Below the pieces are notes generated by a model. It had not been told where the DNA came from. It did no database searches and was given only the letters and a program-made list of their open reading frames with translations. Of a DNA stretch of 64,000 nucleotides, positions 20,713-33,083 are shown piece by piece. The stretch's first letter is position 1, and each line of letters opens with the position of its first letter. This stretch comes from Bryoerythrophyllum caledonicum (Eukaryota > Streptophyta > Bryopsida > Pottiales > Pottiaceae). The stretch is taken from NCBI GenBank assembly GCA_963971425.1, contig OZ020515.1:21076637-21140636 (forward strand), given 5' to 3'. The position numbers and the translations under genes are program-made.

Positions 20713-23700
20713 GATGATCGAAAGAGACTGTCAACAATTATCCTATCCATTTATAGCTTTCAAATCTTGAATACCAAATGTATTCAACTCTAGTCTTGCA
20801 TTAGATAATAATGGATTACAATGTGTAATCAATTGTCTACTCTCGTGGTGTCATCGACTATAACAACAAAAAATCCGGCGCAACACATCATGTTCTTCAT
20901 GCAATCTAGCACCACAAAATACATGTGTCTAGCCATGATACAACATCCCTCATTTGTCCAATGATATGGAGGCAGTTCATGCATATTACAAAATGAATAC
21001 TACTAAAGTCCAACATGGAATTCATGTATGGTTCTGTCGCAAGCCAACAGTTAAAACATAATTGCAAACTATATTTTTTTCTTTTGTAGGATACGATTGT
21101 AAATCAATTGTTCAGTTGTTGAGTAGGATGCTTTGCAACATAGATCAACATGTTCTTTTTGGAAGCCAAACACTTTCTGTAGTTCTATATTGTGTGCTAT
21201 TTTGGCTCCATTTAATAATAATAATCGTGTTTTACATCTACATAGAGAATATGCTTCACCATGAGCATCATCCATTTCAAGCTAAAGACCATCTCTACTA
21301 AGAGCACCTTTGTCGCCCATTTCATTTGAAACTTGCAGGTTTTGCTCATAACTAGGTTTTTAAAAATAAAAACAGCTGCAAACCTACAAAATCAATTTGC
21401 TCGCCTTCATCATCAGAGAGACGAATGTAAGAAACCTACTAGTTTGCGTTAAAATTATCCTTCAAATTTGAGGAGACTGAAGAATCATATGACAACAATA
21501 GAACGGATGGAATTTTGACTAAAAAAAGAATGGTATTGCCCTGAGTAGATCTAGATGGACTTGTCTCGCCGATACAACTAGTGTCTACGGACATGCATAC
21601 GTATATCTGGCCTCTTGCGAGCAAAAAAAACAATTTGATAGCATCAAAGAGTCCGCAATCAACCTTGCAATTCAACAGAGCTGACCAATCTAGGGTGCCA
21701 TAAGCAGGAAAACGATATACAAATTTTGGAATGAAATGTGCTCAGTAACGAGTATCTACAATCAACTTTGATTATCCAAGGGTCGCTATGCTTGAATCTG
21801 CCGGGTTGTATGATAATTGATAAAACGTCTCCGATCTCACTGTGTTGTGCGCGCATGTCTTTACGTAATTTTGTATCTCTAAACTTGACTAAAGTGCATA
21901 TATCCACTATGCATCAAACTCCTTTCCAATTGCACCTTTTTCTTGCCGCCTTGCTCTACTTGAATTTTGCATCATATTCAACAATGTTTAAGATGTTTAG
22001 CACAAAAATTTACACTGCAAGATAAGGGGTAGGTGTGTTTTTGATACAAGACAATTAGGAAATGGACCCATGTGAAGCCATTCCTTTACCCATAATACAA
22101 TAGAGGAGCAAATGTAGTTTTGTAAATCACTGCATACAATCACTATCAAGGATTACAAGTACATAATTAATTGGATGGGCAAAGACGAGGTGCTCCACCG
22201 TGTTTCTAAGCTTTATGAGTATACAATTACAACATTTTTTGAGCATTTTTGAGGATTAAAGAATGCAAACTTGGTAGAGGCTTGTCAATAGGAGTAAAAT
22301 GAAAAGATTTGGCCAAAGATGAAGATGTTTCAAATTTATTGAAAATATGTTTGACCAATAAGACTTGATTTTGAAAGCAAAAGTAGGTGTTTACAAATGT
22401 CAAACTTGAATGCGGATGCACACGTTCACAATGAATCTTTAACTACACTCGAATTATTTAAAGTTTTTGAGTATTCTAAAGAAGTTGGTGTTAAATATTT
22501 TTTAAAGTTTTTATGTGAGTTGGTTCTTTACCTATTATTGGATTCAGTTCTTTATTTAACAATGAGTCCAAGGACCCAAAAAACAACAAACTGAATATTA
22601 GAAAACATTGTTATAATTGGATTTAACAATTTATAGATGTCTACAATATTGTCTTACTACACTAATATAGTTGATTGATATATTGTGTAAGAAAAAATTA
22701 ATAGCCCAAATTGTCGGCCCTAAAATTTTTACAACCATGGTCATAAAATCTTTACCTAAAACAACTTTGGCATACTTTACTGTAATATCTACCCTAAATT
22801 CTAATGTAAGTTACATGTTTGATTAATCTTGTTGTCAAAGTGATTGTTAAGCTAAGCATGATGGCTAATATTAAAGATCTCTTCAAGGTCACTTACAATT
22901 ATTTTTCCAAATCTTTGAAGGAATATTTAGAGTTCCATAAGTGAGTTGTTTTAATGGAGGTTAGAAACCTTAAATTGTTAAAGAGTGTTGCTACCTGGTT
23001 AATGAGAGTCATCACACCTCTAAAATTGATAATTATTCTATTTTTGGATTTTGGCTAATTCTTGGTGTTGACTTATTTTATTTCTTGTGCTGATTCCTTG
23101 TATTTGGAAGTTGGTAGTGAAAATTTGCTACTTCTTTGTATTGTCTTGACTTATTTTGTTTGTATTAATTTCTTGTACTGTACTTGGAAGTTGCTAGTGA
23201 GTATGTGCTAATTTTTTTATATTTTTACATATGGCTGTGTGAGAAAAAAATTTGGGTAAAGGCTGCAGCTTTGTAATCTTGCATACAAGACCCTTATTGC
23301 ATATTGGGCATGACCCTTATTGCATATTGTGTAGTGGACCTAGAAGCGTGATGGTATGTGTGTAGTTTTGTTGTTGGTATCCTTAAGGTTCAAAGAAGTA
23401 TCTTTAAGATATACCTTGATAAAGAAAAGGGCTTGAGTGCACTGACTTTTATCATTTCCATCAATTGATTGTTTGCTCTTATGAACAAATTCATTTGAAG
23501 TGATTTAGTGACATGAATGAGCCTAAAAATAATTAACATTTTTGTAGGGCGCTAAAGATAGCGATTTTGTAAAGGCACAATATGATGGGTAGCATATCAC
23601 ACGCTAAGTATATGCATCCCTCGCAAGATCCATGCAACAAGAGTGATCACATTAGTCTCATTTCCACTGTGAATGATGGAATTTGTTTGTAATGCTTATG

Positions 23701-25200
23701 CTTTCGTACATAACCCTAAATTTGACTCCTATTCTGACCTTGATCTTGTAAAAGATGTCCAAGAGATTGTCATGGCGTCGAACAGAGGTTTCCTAAGTAC
23801 ATAGTGATAGATGTAGTGGAAATAGTTAATCCACAATATTGGCTCCAAGATAATGCCGAGGTTTCCTTTTCAAAACACTTGGATGTCATGAAGTCCTATT
23901 GTGGAGAATCTCCGTGGATTAGAGAGGTTAAAGAAACTTAAACCTCCAATCCTTGACCAGTACATGTTGAAGTTGCAATACTTATTGATTGAATTTGTCA
24001 CGAGACGTGGCATCGAGGGCCTCTCCGCAACGTAGTGTTTTAGCGTAGATTAGTTTGTTATTAATCTATGGGTTAAGGGACGTACGGCAACGCATCGTAT
24101 TCATCCGTGGATGATTTCCATATACTAAAAGTTGTATGTGTGTGCGTATAGTGCTACACACGTCCTTGACTTGACGTCTTTGTCAAGTCAAGCTTTGTGA
24201 GTGAGTTTGAAAGTGTTTAGTGATTACCTTTGCTTGTAAGTGATTGTTTATCATTAGTAAAGGCTCCGCATTCTTATATACTGCTTGCACTCGTTGATTC
24301 TCCGTTTGTGGACTGCGAGATGTTTGACTACTCTTGTGATTTACTAGTCATTCACTTTACAAAGACCCTCCCACATTCCTCTCTTTAGTTCTAGAATTTG
24401 AGCTTGCGTGAATTTATGAAAATTTTGAGTGTTGACATTGATATTGTAGAGTGCTTCAAGAGATAACCATTGCGTAGTTATCATCCAATAAAAAATTCAT
24501 CCGTAGTCAATTTTCATCCATTTTTTGGGAATTCATCTACTATGAATAGTTTTCATCCACTTTGGATGAAATTTTAATTTGGATAGAATTCATTAACTTT
24601 GAGTTAATATCTTCCAAAACATTTTTATTTTTTGAATTTCAACTTTGGATTCGAGCTCTTCATAGGGATTTCTACTTGGTAGGAAAGAAAAAATTTAGTG
24701 AAAAAAATGTTTCCAAAACCACATTTTTGTGGGTTGTTTAAAAAAAGATTAGTGTCTAAACTTTGGAGGTATGTTACTAGGGCAATTTAACTCGGTTTCA
24801 ATAAAATGTGCGCCTATATTTAGGCCATTTCATCGTTAATCAAATTTTGATACTAGATTGGTGGTAAGCGCATTTGTCCTGTGCTAGCCGGAGGTGATGA
24901 CCGGTGAACCACAAAGTATGGTGGTTTTGCAGGTGCAAGTTGCATGTTCGTACCCTTATCCTTTAGACGGTACCTGTAGATAGGTCCCGGGGTGGTTTTT
25001 GTTTATGGTGAGTACCCGGAGTTGGTATTACCGCTCCCCTTCACCAGACCATCCAGAGAGAGTGCTTCCACCATAGACTTTGGGCGAGGGTCGGACACCA
25101 ACAAGGCTTTTGAGCCTATTTTGACATTAGGCACCAATCGTAGGCTTTAGATTTCGGGTGTGGGTACGTTTAATGACATGGAGGACGATCGCCGTTAGGT
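20713..25200. other. AT-rich DNA without a supported gene
   Basis: Only short frames (the longest, near 21738-22025 and 22397-22594, have no family signal). 24000-24480 reads like retroelement leader or LTR sequence ahead of the gag fragment at 25.2 kb, but no matching second LTR was found. At 24855-24960 words resembling an RNA polymerase III A box (tggtaagcgc) and B box (gttcgtaccc) lie about 85 bp apart; see findings. Confidence 0.4.
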
Positions 25201-25205
25201 CGTAC

Positions 25206-27290
25206 GCAACTAGTCCTCGGGATGGGCTAGAGACATCTCTTTGCCCGATTCGCAGCTCCGATTCTGAACCTGGATGAAGGAGAAGCGCCAACGGACGCCG
25301 TCATTTAAGGACTGGTATACATTCGAGCTCTTGCTCCAAGATTTGGATCTGGAAGACCTACAAACATACGGGGGGTGGACCACGTAGCACGAGGCAAAGT
25401 TATGCCCGTTGAAGAGTACTAGCGCTAGTGTGTAGAGTTGGTGACGGCGCTCCAAGAAAGTGCGGTTGCTTGACTCTTGACTTCCACCAAGGAGCCCAAA
25501 GTGGAAGAGAGTTTCTTTGGTGAGGACTCTAGGAGGAAGGGTATTTCCATTGTGTGCGAATAGGCTAGCCACACGTGCGGCATTGGTGGCGGTTGGCAAT
25601 CCGCGAGTCTTCGATCCACTAGCGCTGTTCATGGCACATCTAGAGATAAAATACGAGGGGTTCATGCATGATGAGATGTAGAGCATCTAGGATTTTTGCT
25701 TGGAGAAGGAGGATATTCCACTCACTATGTGTATCCGATTGGCGCGGTTGTCAACGGTGGCTGGTGATGTGTTCACGGAGTGCCAACAAGTGAAGATCTT
25801 CATCTCCAAGCTGGATGATCGAATGGTGGAGTTGATGAGTCTCCATCTTCTTTTTTAGTATCACTTTAGCGCCACTTCAACGCAGATGTTTGCCGAGGTG
25901 GAAGCGCTCAAAAGAGCGGTCGGCGTGAGCGAGGCCACAGATTTGGTCACATATTGCTGGAGACTTCAAAGCCCAAGAAGCTTGCTACAGCTACTGGTAA
26001 CTTGGCGGAGGCACAAGTTGACAAGGTTGTATAATGTTAGGCTTGTGAAGAGGCGGCTCACACCAAGGGGGAGCCTAATTGCTCAAAGAATAAAGGGGCA
26101 AGCATAGTGAGGGGCAAGCATAGTGAAGGGCAAGCGAAAGACCGAGACATCCAAGCCTGTAGAGAAGGCTGGAGGCAAGGGGAAGAAGCCTGTGACATGC
26201 TCTCACTGTGGCAAGTTTGGCCATAGTGATGAGAACTGTTTTTCTCTTTACCCGTAGAAACCCCCAAGTTCTTCAAGTGTTGGATGGGATGCAGTGAAGA
26301 CTCTTCAAGCCGGACTGATAGAGTTGAAGAAGCAGAGAGTGCGGTGGCCTCTTTGGGGCAAGTGGCTGATACATGGCCTCCGATGAGGGATCAAGGCTCA
26401 TTCTCAGCCCTAGATCGTGACTTGCATGGCGTTTTGAGGGAGGTGGTGGCAACAGTTGCCACTCGTGCTCAGACTACCACACACGCGGTGGCGCCTTCTT
26501 CCACTGTGTCGGGTAGTAGCGGTCGTCCACGCCATACGGGTTTGCTAGATCACAATGGTCAATCTCGACTACCTCTTTTGTTTAGCATTGCGAATGCGGG
26601 GACTTCTCAACATATTGCCCTCCAACATATTGCCCTCCAACAATATTGCCCTCCAACAATATTGCCGTCAAACATATTGCCCTCCAACAATGGCAAGGTG
26701 GCCATGCCATTGTTGGAGGTGTTACAAACACTGACGGCTCATCCACCAAGGAGAATCTGGTAGCAATGTGGGCCAAGTTGGCGGCGGAGGCTATTTCCGC
26801 GTTTGACGCCAATGCGACTTCCACACCTATAGAGCAGCTATTCGGAGATCAAACCTTGATCTCTGGAGTAGTTTATTTGTCTGACATTGCGGCCAAGTCA
26901 GCACGGGAGTGATGCAGTATACTTCCAAGGGTGGTACATTTGGTGAATGACGTCGGAGTCATGGTGGTGGGCCGTACGGACCGCAATTCCATCCAAGCTA
27001 CCCCCCTCTGTGCCATGATGGACTCCGGAGCTCAGCAAGTGATGATAGGCAAGTAGCTCGCTTAGGATTTGGGTCTGGATATTTCGGACCTCAAGCCTTG
27101 CCTATTTACGATTATTACATCAGTGAGGAGGCACGGAGAAGGCCATGGGATACACGCAATTCCGTTGCAGTTGATGTTTGGCGTGGGATCTAGTCCATTA
27201 TTTGCCCACATATCTCTACCAAGTAGCAATCACCGGTTGTTCGGTCGTAGCTAGATAAAGGATTTTTTTACCGGCTAGGGGGGGCACTTG
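25206..27290 (+). pseudogene. Ty3/gypsy gag-protease fragment
   Basis: A decayed plus-strand gag runs from about 25690 (CIRLARLSTVAGDVFTECQQ, then KLDDRMVELMS, EVEALKRAVGVSEATDLV), with a TAG near 25857 and a frameshift around 26000, into one CCHC zinc knuckle (CSHCGKFGHSDENC, about 26200-26243). After a spacer containing a minisatellite, a retropepsin-like protease follows at about 26985-27250: MMDSGAQQVMIG with the catalytic DSG, then DLGLDISDLKPC. Stops interrupt it right after the active site. No reverse transcriptase follows; the sequence ends in a G-rich run near 27280 that could be a purine tract. The protease is the same general type as that of the methyltransferase-bearing element at 54-63 kb. 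Confidence 0.7.
26611..26687. repeat. 15-16-bp minisatellite, 5 units
   Basis: CATATTGCCCTCCAA twice, then CAATATTGCCCTCCAA, CAATATTGCCGTCAAA and CATATTGCCCTCCAA, head to tail without spacers, inside the gag-protease spacer. Confidence 0.9.
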
Positions 27291-27721
27291 AGGGTGTACT
27301 ACATGTATTTTTTTTTGTGTATTTGATGTTGGTTAGAAATCTCAATCTATGTGGTTATTGATTTTTCTATTCACGACAAATTGGCAATGCTATCAAATTA
27401 GCAAACAACAATGGAAGCCGCTTATGACGTAAATCCACTCATGAAACTATTTACAAGTATCTACAAGTATTTTATATCATGCAAAGTAACATCTATGCTT
27501 TGGATACATTTTAGCACAAAAAATTTCACAAAAATCACTACGGCTCACCAATGCTTGCACCAATTGTTGTAGCAATGGTCTCAATAGATGCCCATCTTCC
27601 TCCAACTCAAAGTCATGGTCTACTTTTCCCTTCGAGGTGGCCTGAAACACTTGCCACATAGGTTCTTGTGCCAAAACGACCCATGTATGCTCGTTCGGCC
27701 TTTAAGTTACAAGATTCCTAC

Positions 27722-29678
27722 CTAAACCACCAGTTGCTCGTACAAATCTGGACGCAAGCGCGACTGGACGCGAACGCGCGACAACGGCACCTTCATGCTC
27801 AAGTTGATCCCGAAGCTCTCGCTCATGTCCAAATCCTCGGGACTCGGCACCGAAATGTCGAACGCGTGCACAATCTGCGCCACGGCGAGGTTGACAAGCA
27901 GCGACCCGAGCGGCATCCCGGGGCACCGACGCCGCCCGCTCCCGAACGCGAGCAGCTCGAAGTGGCCGCCTTTGAGGTCGATCTCCGGCGTCCTCAGGAA
28001 CCGCTCGGGGTCGAACTCCAGGGGATTCTCCCAGTTGGCCGGGTCGCGCCCAATGGCCCAGGTGTTGACGAACACGCGCGTGCGTGCGGGGATGTCGTAC
28101 CCCTCGATCTGGGTGGGCTGGGCGCTCTCGTGCGGGATGAGGAGCGGGGCCACCGGATGCAGCCGGAATGTCTCCTTCACCACGGCGGCCAGGTAGGGGA
28201 GGTGCGGGAGGTCCGACTCGCGGACGTGACGGGAGGTGCCGACTACGGTGTCGAGCTCGGATTGGAGGCGCTGCATCACTGAGTGGTGGCGGAGGAGCTC
28301 GCCCAGGATCCATTCGATCGTCACGGACGGCGTGTCGGTTCCCGCGATGAATAGCTCCTGCGCGAGCATGTGAAACATGTGTTTAGTATTCAGATTGCAC
28401 AGATATCAGGGTTGTCTCCTCAGCGTTCACAGAAGTTGATATTAGGGTCGGGGTTTGTGGTATACGAGAGCGAGGAGTCGAGGAACATCTCCTGCGCGAA
28501 CCTGGAAATCTGTTTAGAATTCAGACGATATTTAGGATGTCGAGCGTGTAGGACTTACGAGGGTGAGGACTTTGATGGTGTTGTCGTCGAGGTACTGCCC
28601 GTCCTCGCCGGGGGACGTGAGCATAATGTCCATGAAATCTTGGCTGGCTTCGTTCGTGTTGCGCTTCTGACGGTGCTCCCGGAGCAAGGATTCAAGGAGA
28701 GCGTCAGCCTGTTTGGCCATCTTCGCCATAGCGCGCTCCTCGCTCGAGAGAAGGCGCGTCACGGGCCGGAGGAAGGGCAGAAAGTCCGCCAGGAAAATGT
28801 AGCCCACCCATGTGAGCAACTTGTGAAACATCTTTTGGAACTCGCGTGCAGATTCCTGGTCAGCTAGGTCCTTCCCAAAGAACCTGCAGAAAGAGTAGCC
28901 ATAAATCAGCAAGTGCGGAGAAATGAATTCACGCAAGAAATCAATGAGGAGGACCAGCCATGAATCCACGACTGAAGTGAGAGAGAGATTCCCGTGCGAG
29001 AACTACATGGGAGAATTACCGTTTTTGGGCTACAGTGCGAGTGATCACGTTCATGGTCATGGCGGAAACTGCCGAGTTCAGATTCGCATAATTCCCGTTA
29101 TCAGAAGAGGCATCCTCGACGAGGCTGCACACCATGCGCTGCATCTCCTCGTCGCGCACGCCCTTGAGGAATTGCATGCGCTTCGGCGACATGAGCTCCG
29201 TGGCCACCAGTCTGCGCAAGTTGCGAAAGTACGCCCCGAGGCGCGCCGACCCGATGCCGCGCCGGATCTTCTCCCTGTCGTTGTAATACGCGAAGTACTC
29301 CATGTTGATGGTTTGCGGGTGCGAGGCGAAGTTGTGGTCCTGCGTCATGAGCACCTCCTTGGCCAGCCGCGGCGAGCTCACTACCAGCCCTGGGAACGAT
29401 CCCAGCTGGATGTGCACCAGGGGCCCGTACTTCTGGGCCAGCCTCGCCATTTGCTCGTGCGGATTCTCGCCGAGGAAGGGCAGGTACCCCAGGACTGGCA
29501 CCCCGGAGGGACCCGGAGGTAGCCTCAACTTCTTCGACTTCCTGGTCGTGGAAATCATCAAGAGCAGCACGGAGAGCGCCACCAGGAGCGTCCCCGAGGT
29601 CGGAGATTCGTGGTAGAGTCTGTGCAGGCCGAGGGAGAGGAGAATCCCTCCACTCGCCATCGCCATCAGCTGCACCAT
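27722..29678 (-). CDS. Cytochrome P450, CYP71 clan, 3 exons
   Basis: A haem-thiolate monooxygenase, presumably ER-anchored and fed electrons by NADPH-P450 reductase. Exons 29678-29020, 28883-28559 and 28357-27722 join in phase to 1620 bp, 539 aa, slightly above the usual ~500 because of a longer N-terminus. Visible landmarks: hydrophobic anchor (about residues 28-43), proline hinge PPGPSG (54-59), I-helix AGTDT (333-337), ExxR as ETFR (390-393), PERF (445-448) and haem loop FGSGRRRCPG with the ligand Cys473. These fit plant A-type (CYP71-clan) enzymes. Start chosen at MVQLMAMASG because the upstream in-frame Met at 29849 adds a 57-residue stretch atypical of the family. Substrate unknown; many relatives act in phenylpropanoid or flavonoid pathways. 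All key residues are intact. Confidence 0.9.
28455..28530 (-). repeat. Decayed duplicate of the P450 exon-3 border
   Basis: Inside the second P450 intron, the minus-strand word CGCGCAG followed by GAGATGTTCCTCG repeats the true border (CGCGCAG then GAGCTATTCATCG) 130-140 bp away. The adjacent intron sequence (tgtttagtattcagat against tgtttagaattcagac) is duplicated too. The duplicated exon start soon diverges, so it looks like a relic tandem duplication with a potential decoy acceptor. Confidence 0.6.
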
Positions 29679-29689
29679 CTTCGCAGGCT

Positions 29690-29848
29690 CAAATCCTTGA
29701 AGAAATGGGTACTCTACCAGTTGCGAGCCACCATCTTCGCACCAATCCGAGGTGAAGCTCTTCTGTATAAGCTCACAGTCGAATCCTTGAAGAAGTGGAT
29801 CTCTAGCAGTGGTTCCAGTATGAGGTGAAGCTCTTCTATGTAAGCCCA
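29690..29848. repeat. Imperfect tandem duplication upstream of the P450
   Basis: 'aatccttgaagaa' and 'gaggtgaagctcttct' occur in the same order at 29690-29770 and again at 29783-29840. The second unit is shorter. It lies directly upstream of the chosen start, in the probable 5' UTR or promoter, and keeps a Met open further upstream by chance. Confidence 0.65.
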
Positions 29849-30095
29849 CTTATTTCACAGATAGCGGTTTCTAGAGAAACAAGGGTTTATCTATTTCACA
29901 TGTGCGTTGGAAGGGTTGCTGGCAAGCAATAAGAGGCCGCATGTTGCTTGTGCCTCTGAACTCCCCTCTACAACAGCTCCGTTTGTCTTACCAAAATTTA
30001 CCAAGTCCATCCCTCGTATCTACCACAATATCAGATAGTTTCCTTTATAGGAACAACACTCGAAATGTGGTGTTATAAAGGAAACCGACTATACA

Positions 30096-30458
30096 TAAGG
30101 TAAGCCCTTCCATAACCAACCAAAACCCATAGCTAACGCCTATAAAATTGGGGTATATCCAACCCACTTCCATCCCATTAGAGCACCACCAACTCAGTTC
30201 CAAATGGAGGTTTGCTATTAGTCAAGACCCTTACTTTTGGTTGTTGGTTGTGGGGGTACCTACTGCTGGCCACCCACTAAACATGGCTGTACAGTTTGAA
30301 AATTCATAACTAATTCAATTTTCATTGGAAAAATATGAAACCACTTGGGTTCGAATTGTAATTCTTTTGGCTATCATTGAAAAGTAATAGTATAATTATA
30401 TCCTCTCTCCATATATGCTCATCCCTTAACTTGTCGGTTTAAGGAGGACTTACCTTCT
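30096..30458 (+). mobile_element. MITE family 2, copy 3
   Basis: Left end AAGGTAAGCCCTTCC, right end GGAGGACTTACCTT: clear inverted termini. The interior matches copies 1 and 2. This copy has the best preserved ends and defines the family. It lies upstream of the P450. No coding capacity. Confidence 0.8.
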
Positions 30459-30820
30459 ATCATCAAGTGGATTATGTGGCTTGCTAGAGGAGTGAACAAC
30501 CCAACGACGTTTGACGGCTTTTGAACGAGAGTGTCTTTTCGGCTTTGATTTTTCGGAGTAACTCGAATGGTGTGCGAACAGGTGACAACTCGATCATGCT
30601 AGGCTCTGTTTCTCTGGCGAGATAGCACATGGAATTTCACTTTGGAAGCCATATGGAGGCTTCAGCGAGCATAGAAGTTTCTTGCCTGACTTTGTTACTC
30701 ACATTCTAGAGTTTTTTAAAAAGTCTTTCCAGAAGAGGAAATAAAGGAGAAAGGGATCATGAGATTTGAACACGGAAAAAGAGTGAGCATGAGGAATTTT
30801 ATGCTTTTTTTTCGTGCTCT

Positions 30821-30950
30821 TTAACCCATTAAGGCCAAGTTGGCTATGGCTGATGGAAAATCTATGAGTGTAGTAGATGATATTCCTCAAAGTCTATTAG
30901 GGTTGTAGATTTGACTATCAGCCATAGTCAGCCCGGCCTTAAAGGATTAA
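30821..30950. mobile_element. 130-bp TTAA-flanked MITE with 34-bp inverted ends
   Basis: Left end TTAACCCATTAAGGCCAAGT continuing TGGCTATGGCTGAT; right end is the reverse complement with few mismatches, closing AAAGGATTAA at 30950. The inverted repeats make up half of the element. TTAA at both ends recalls family 1, but the inner sequence differs, so I treat it as a separate family. Confidence 0.75.
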
Positions 30951-31815
30951 TGACAATCATGAGTAGCAATGGCAATCAATGCTCTTGGGCCCTTCCCAAT
31001 GCTATCTATTATTTCCCCATAGTATCCGAGCTTTGACTAAAACGTTTCCTATATATCGTGTGGGTGCATTAGTGATGTGGATAAAAATGATGTGGACCAC
31101 ATCAATCCTGGTTTTGGAATTAAAATTAATATGGACACATTTTAACATGTGTCACGCAGCTCATTGCCACCTCACCGCTGCTCATTTCCTAATATCTTCC
31201 ACTCCTTGTTGTTCAGAGCCACCTCTTCACCACTTTTTGCCGCTTGTCCATCACTTCACATTAATTTTTGTGTCAACAATTTTGGAACAACCCACACTAA
31301 TTTTTGAGGTGCATGATTTGATGTGAATTGAGAATTGAGGCAGACCATTGTAGTTTGGGTTTCCTAAAATTAGAGCAGGTATTTTGAAATACTTTGGTCC
31401 ACACTATATACAATGAACGGTGTAATATTTTTTCTACACCTTTTCTAATCGAAGTCACCTTTTCTCGGATCCTGAATATGATCATATAGAAGGCATTGAC
31501 CTATTGGGTCACCCCCTTTCACTTTCAAGAATAATCTAATGGGATTTGTTGTTAATCCTTTAGTGCCCATGTAACTAGTGTTTGGTCTCTAAATGTGTCA
31601 AACCTCATTTCCCATGAAATCTAACAGCAATATACATTACGAAGTTCAAAGTTTATATTTCTACATACATTACACACATTTTACAAAAATTGGATCATGA
31701 TTTGGAGTTACATAACTCTTGAAAACTTAGGGATATATTGCCAAATATGTTCAAGACACTCAAATACAATAAAACCCTATAAATATAATAACGCATACTA
31801 TGTGGTATTCATACT
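30951..31815. other. No supported gene; one TTAA-type end
   Basis: Short frames only. At 31552 TTAATCCTTTAGTGCCCATG resembles a diverged TIR of the TTAA families, without a clear partner. At 31378-31430 a block related to 14696-14750 occurs. Confidence 0.4.
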
Positions 31816-32619
31816 TTAACCCCTAAAGGACCAATGTCCCCTCGGGGGATATTTTGAGTTTGGATAAGGTACCACGTTCTCAATTTGAGGCATTATTCTC
31901 TGAGATTTTTTATTTAATGGACAACTTTTGATTAGCTTTGCGTAGACACAAATTTCGTAGAATTCCGACTTACGGTTCAAAAGTTACAATTTATTTTCAC
32001 TTACATATACAAATAGTGCAGCAGTTTAGTGTGACATATCACAAATACTGTCACTAAACTTTAATAACTTCTAAATTCAATAGAAATTCGAGTTTTTGTC
32101 CATTTAAAAGAAAGAAAATGTATTTTTGGAAAGGATCTTTGCATCTACCATACGGATTTGTGAATTTCAAAAATTTGAGAAGGATATGATATATGCAAAA
32201 TATAAAGTGTATTGTTGACTCTCAGTACATAGTTGCATTGTAGGATTTTTTAGGACATCTTCTACACCTCTTCTACTTCTAAAATTTGGTGCACATGTGC
32301 CTAACATGATCCTTTTCAAGTTAACATAATAAATTCACGGCCTGTTGTGCAAAAAGTTGCCATAGAAGGTGGTCGAAGTTTGTTGAAGGTGTTTAGTATG
32401 ACCTCAAAAAGAGATTATGTCTCACTTCAAAGGCCGATATCTTTCAATCCGTGCGGTCAAACTTACCAAAATTTTCACCTCACACATATAAGTCTAGTAC
32501 AAGATCCTACGGTTAAATTTTCAAAAAAATGGTTTTGTATCATTTTGTGTTGAATGTGCTGAAAATGGCAGTTTTGGAGTGTTTTTGAGGAAAGATTGCC
32601 TTGGTCCTTTAGGGGTTAA
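31816..32619 (+). mobile_element. TTAA-flanked TIR element, family 1, copy E
   Basis: The best preserved ends of the family: TTAACCCCTAAAGGACCAAT at 31816 and CCTTGGTCCTTTAGGGGTTAA closing at 32619. It shares 'tttcaatccgtgcggtcaaa' and 'agatcctacggttaaatttt' with copy C and 'atggcagttttggagtgttt' with copy A. The one longer frame inside (32347-32553) spans shared non-coding blocks and is not a transposase. Confidence 0.8.
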
Positions 32620-33083
32620 ATGAAAGAGGTTCCATTGTGCACTAATATACGGTCCCACCATGGCTACTCCTGTGTACTTGTGAACAAAGATGCCAGTGCA
32701 AATCTAGGTTTAAATTAGATCTAATATGTGTCCGTGGCATACCATACAACCATCCCCTTGCCAAAAGCCTCCAACCCAAACACCACCATTAATGAGGGAA
32801 TGAGTCGTAGAGTGAGGAAATGTTGATTGCCTAGGTCATTGATATAAACAAGCTTTGCCTCATGGTTATAAGGTCAATGTGAGATACTTCGGAGTTTGGT
32901 TCTTTTCACAGTATATTTCACCATCGTCACGTTTACAATTGTAGAACCATTAGAGCTAAGGCGGTCATTTTATGAACAAGGTTAAAGTCCGGCAGTTACT
33001 GAACATCCTTGTATAGTATTTTATCATTGCCAATGTCTGTGATGTACGTTTCATTTACACGATGATAGTCATAGGATGTTATT

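Noticed and set aside
26611-26687. Possible CRISPR-like array
   Set aside because: Units of 15-16 bp abut without spacers; it is a minisatellite in a plant retroelement.
27668-28282. 204-codon plus-strand frame and other long frames opposite the P450 (also 28370-28867, 28923-29522)
   Set aside because: Antisense shadows of GC-rich P450 exons; no domain, and the minus strand explains the region fully.
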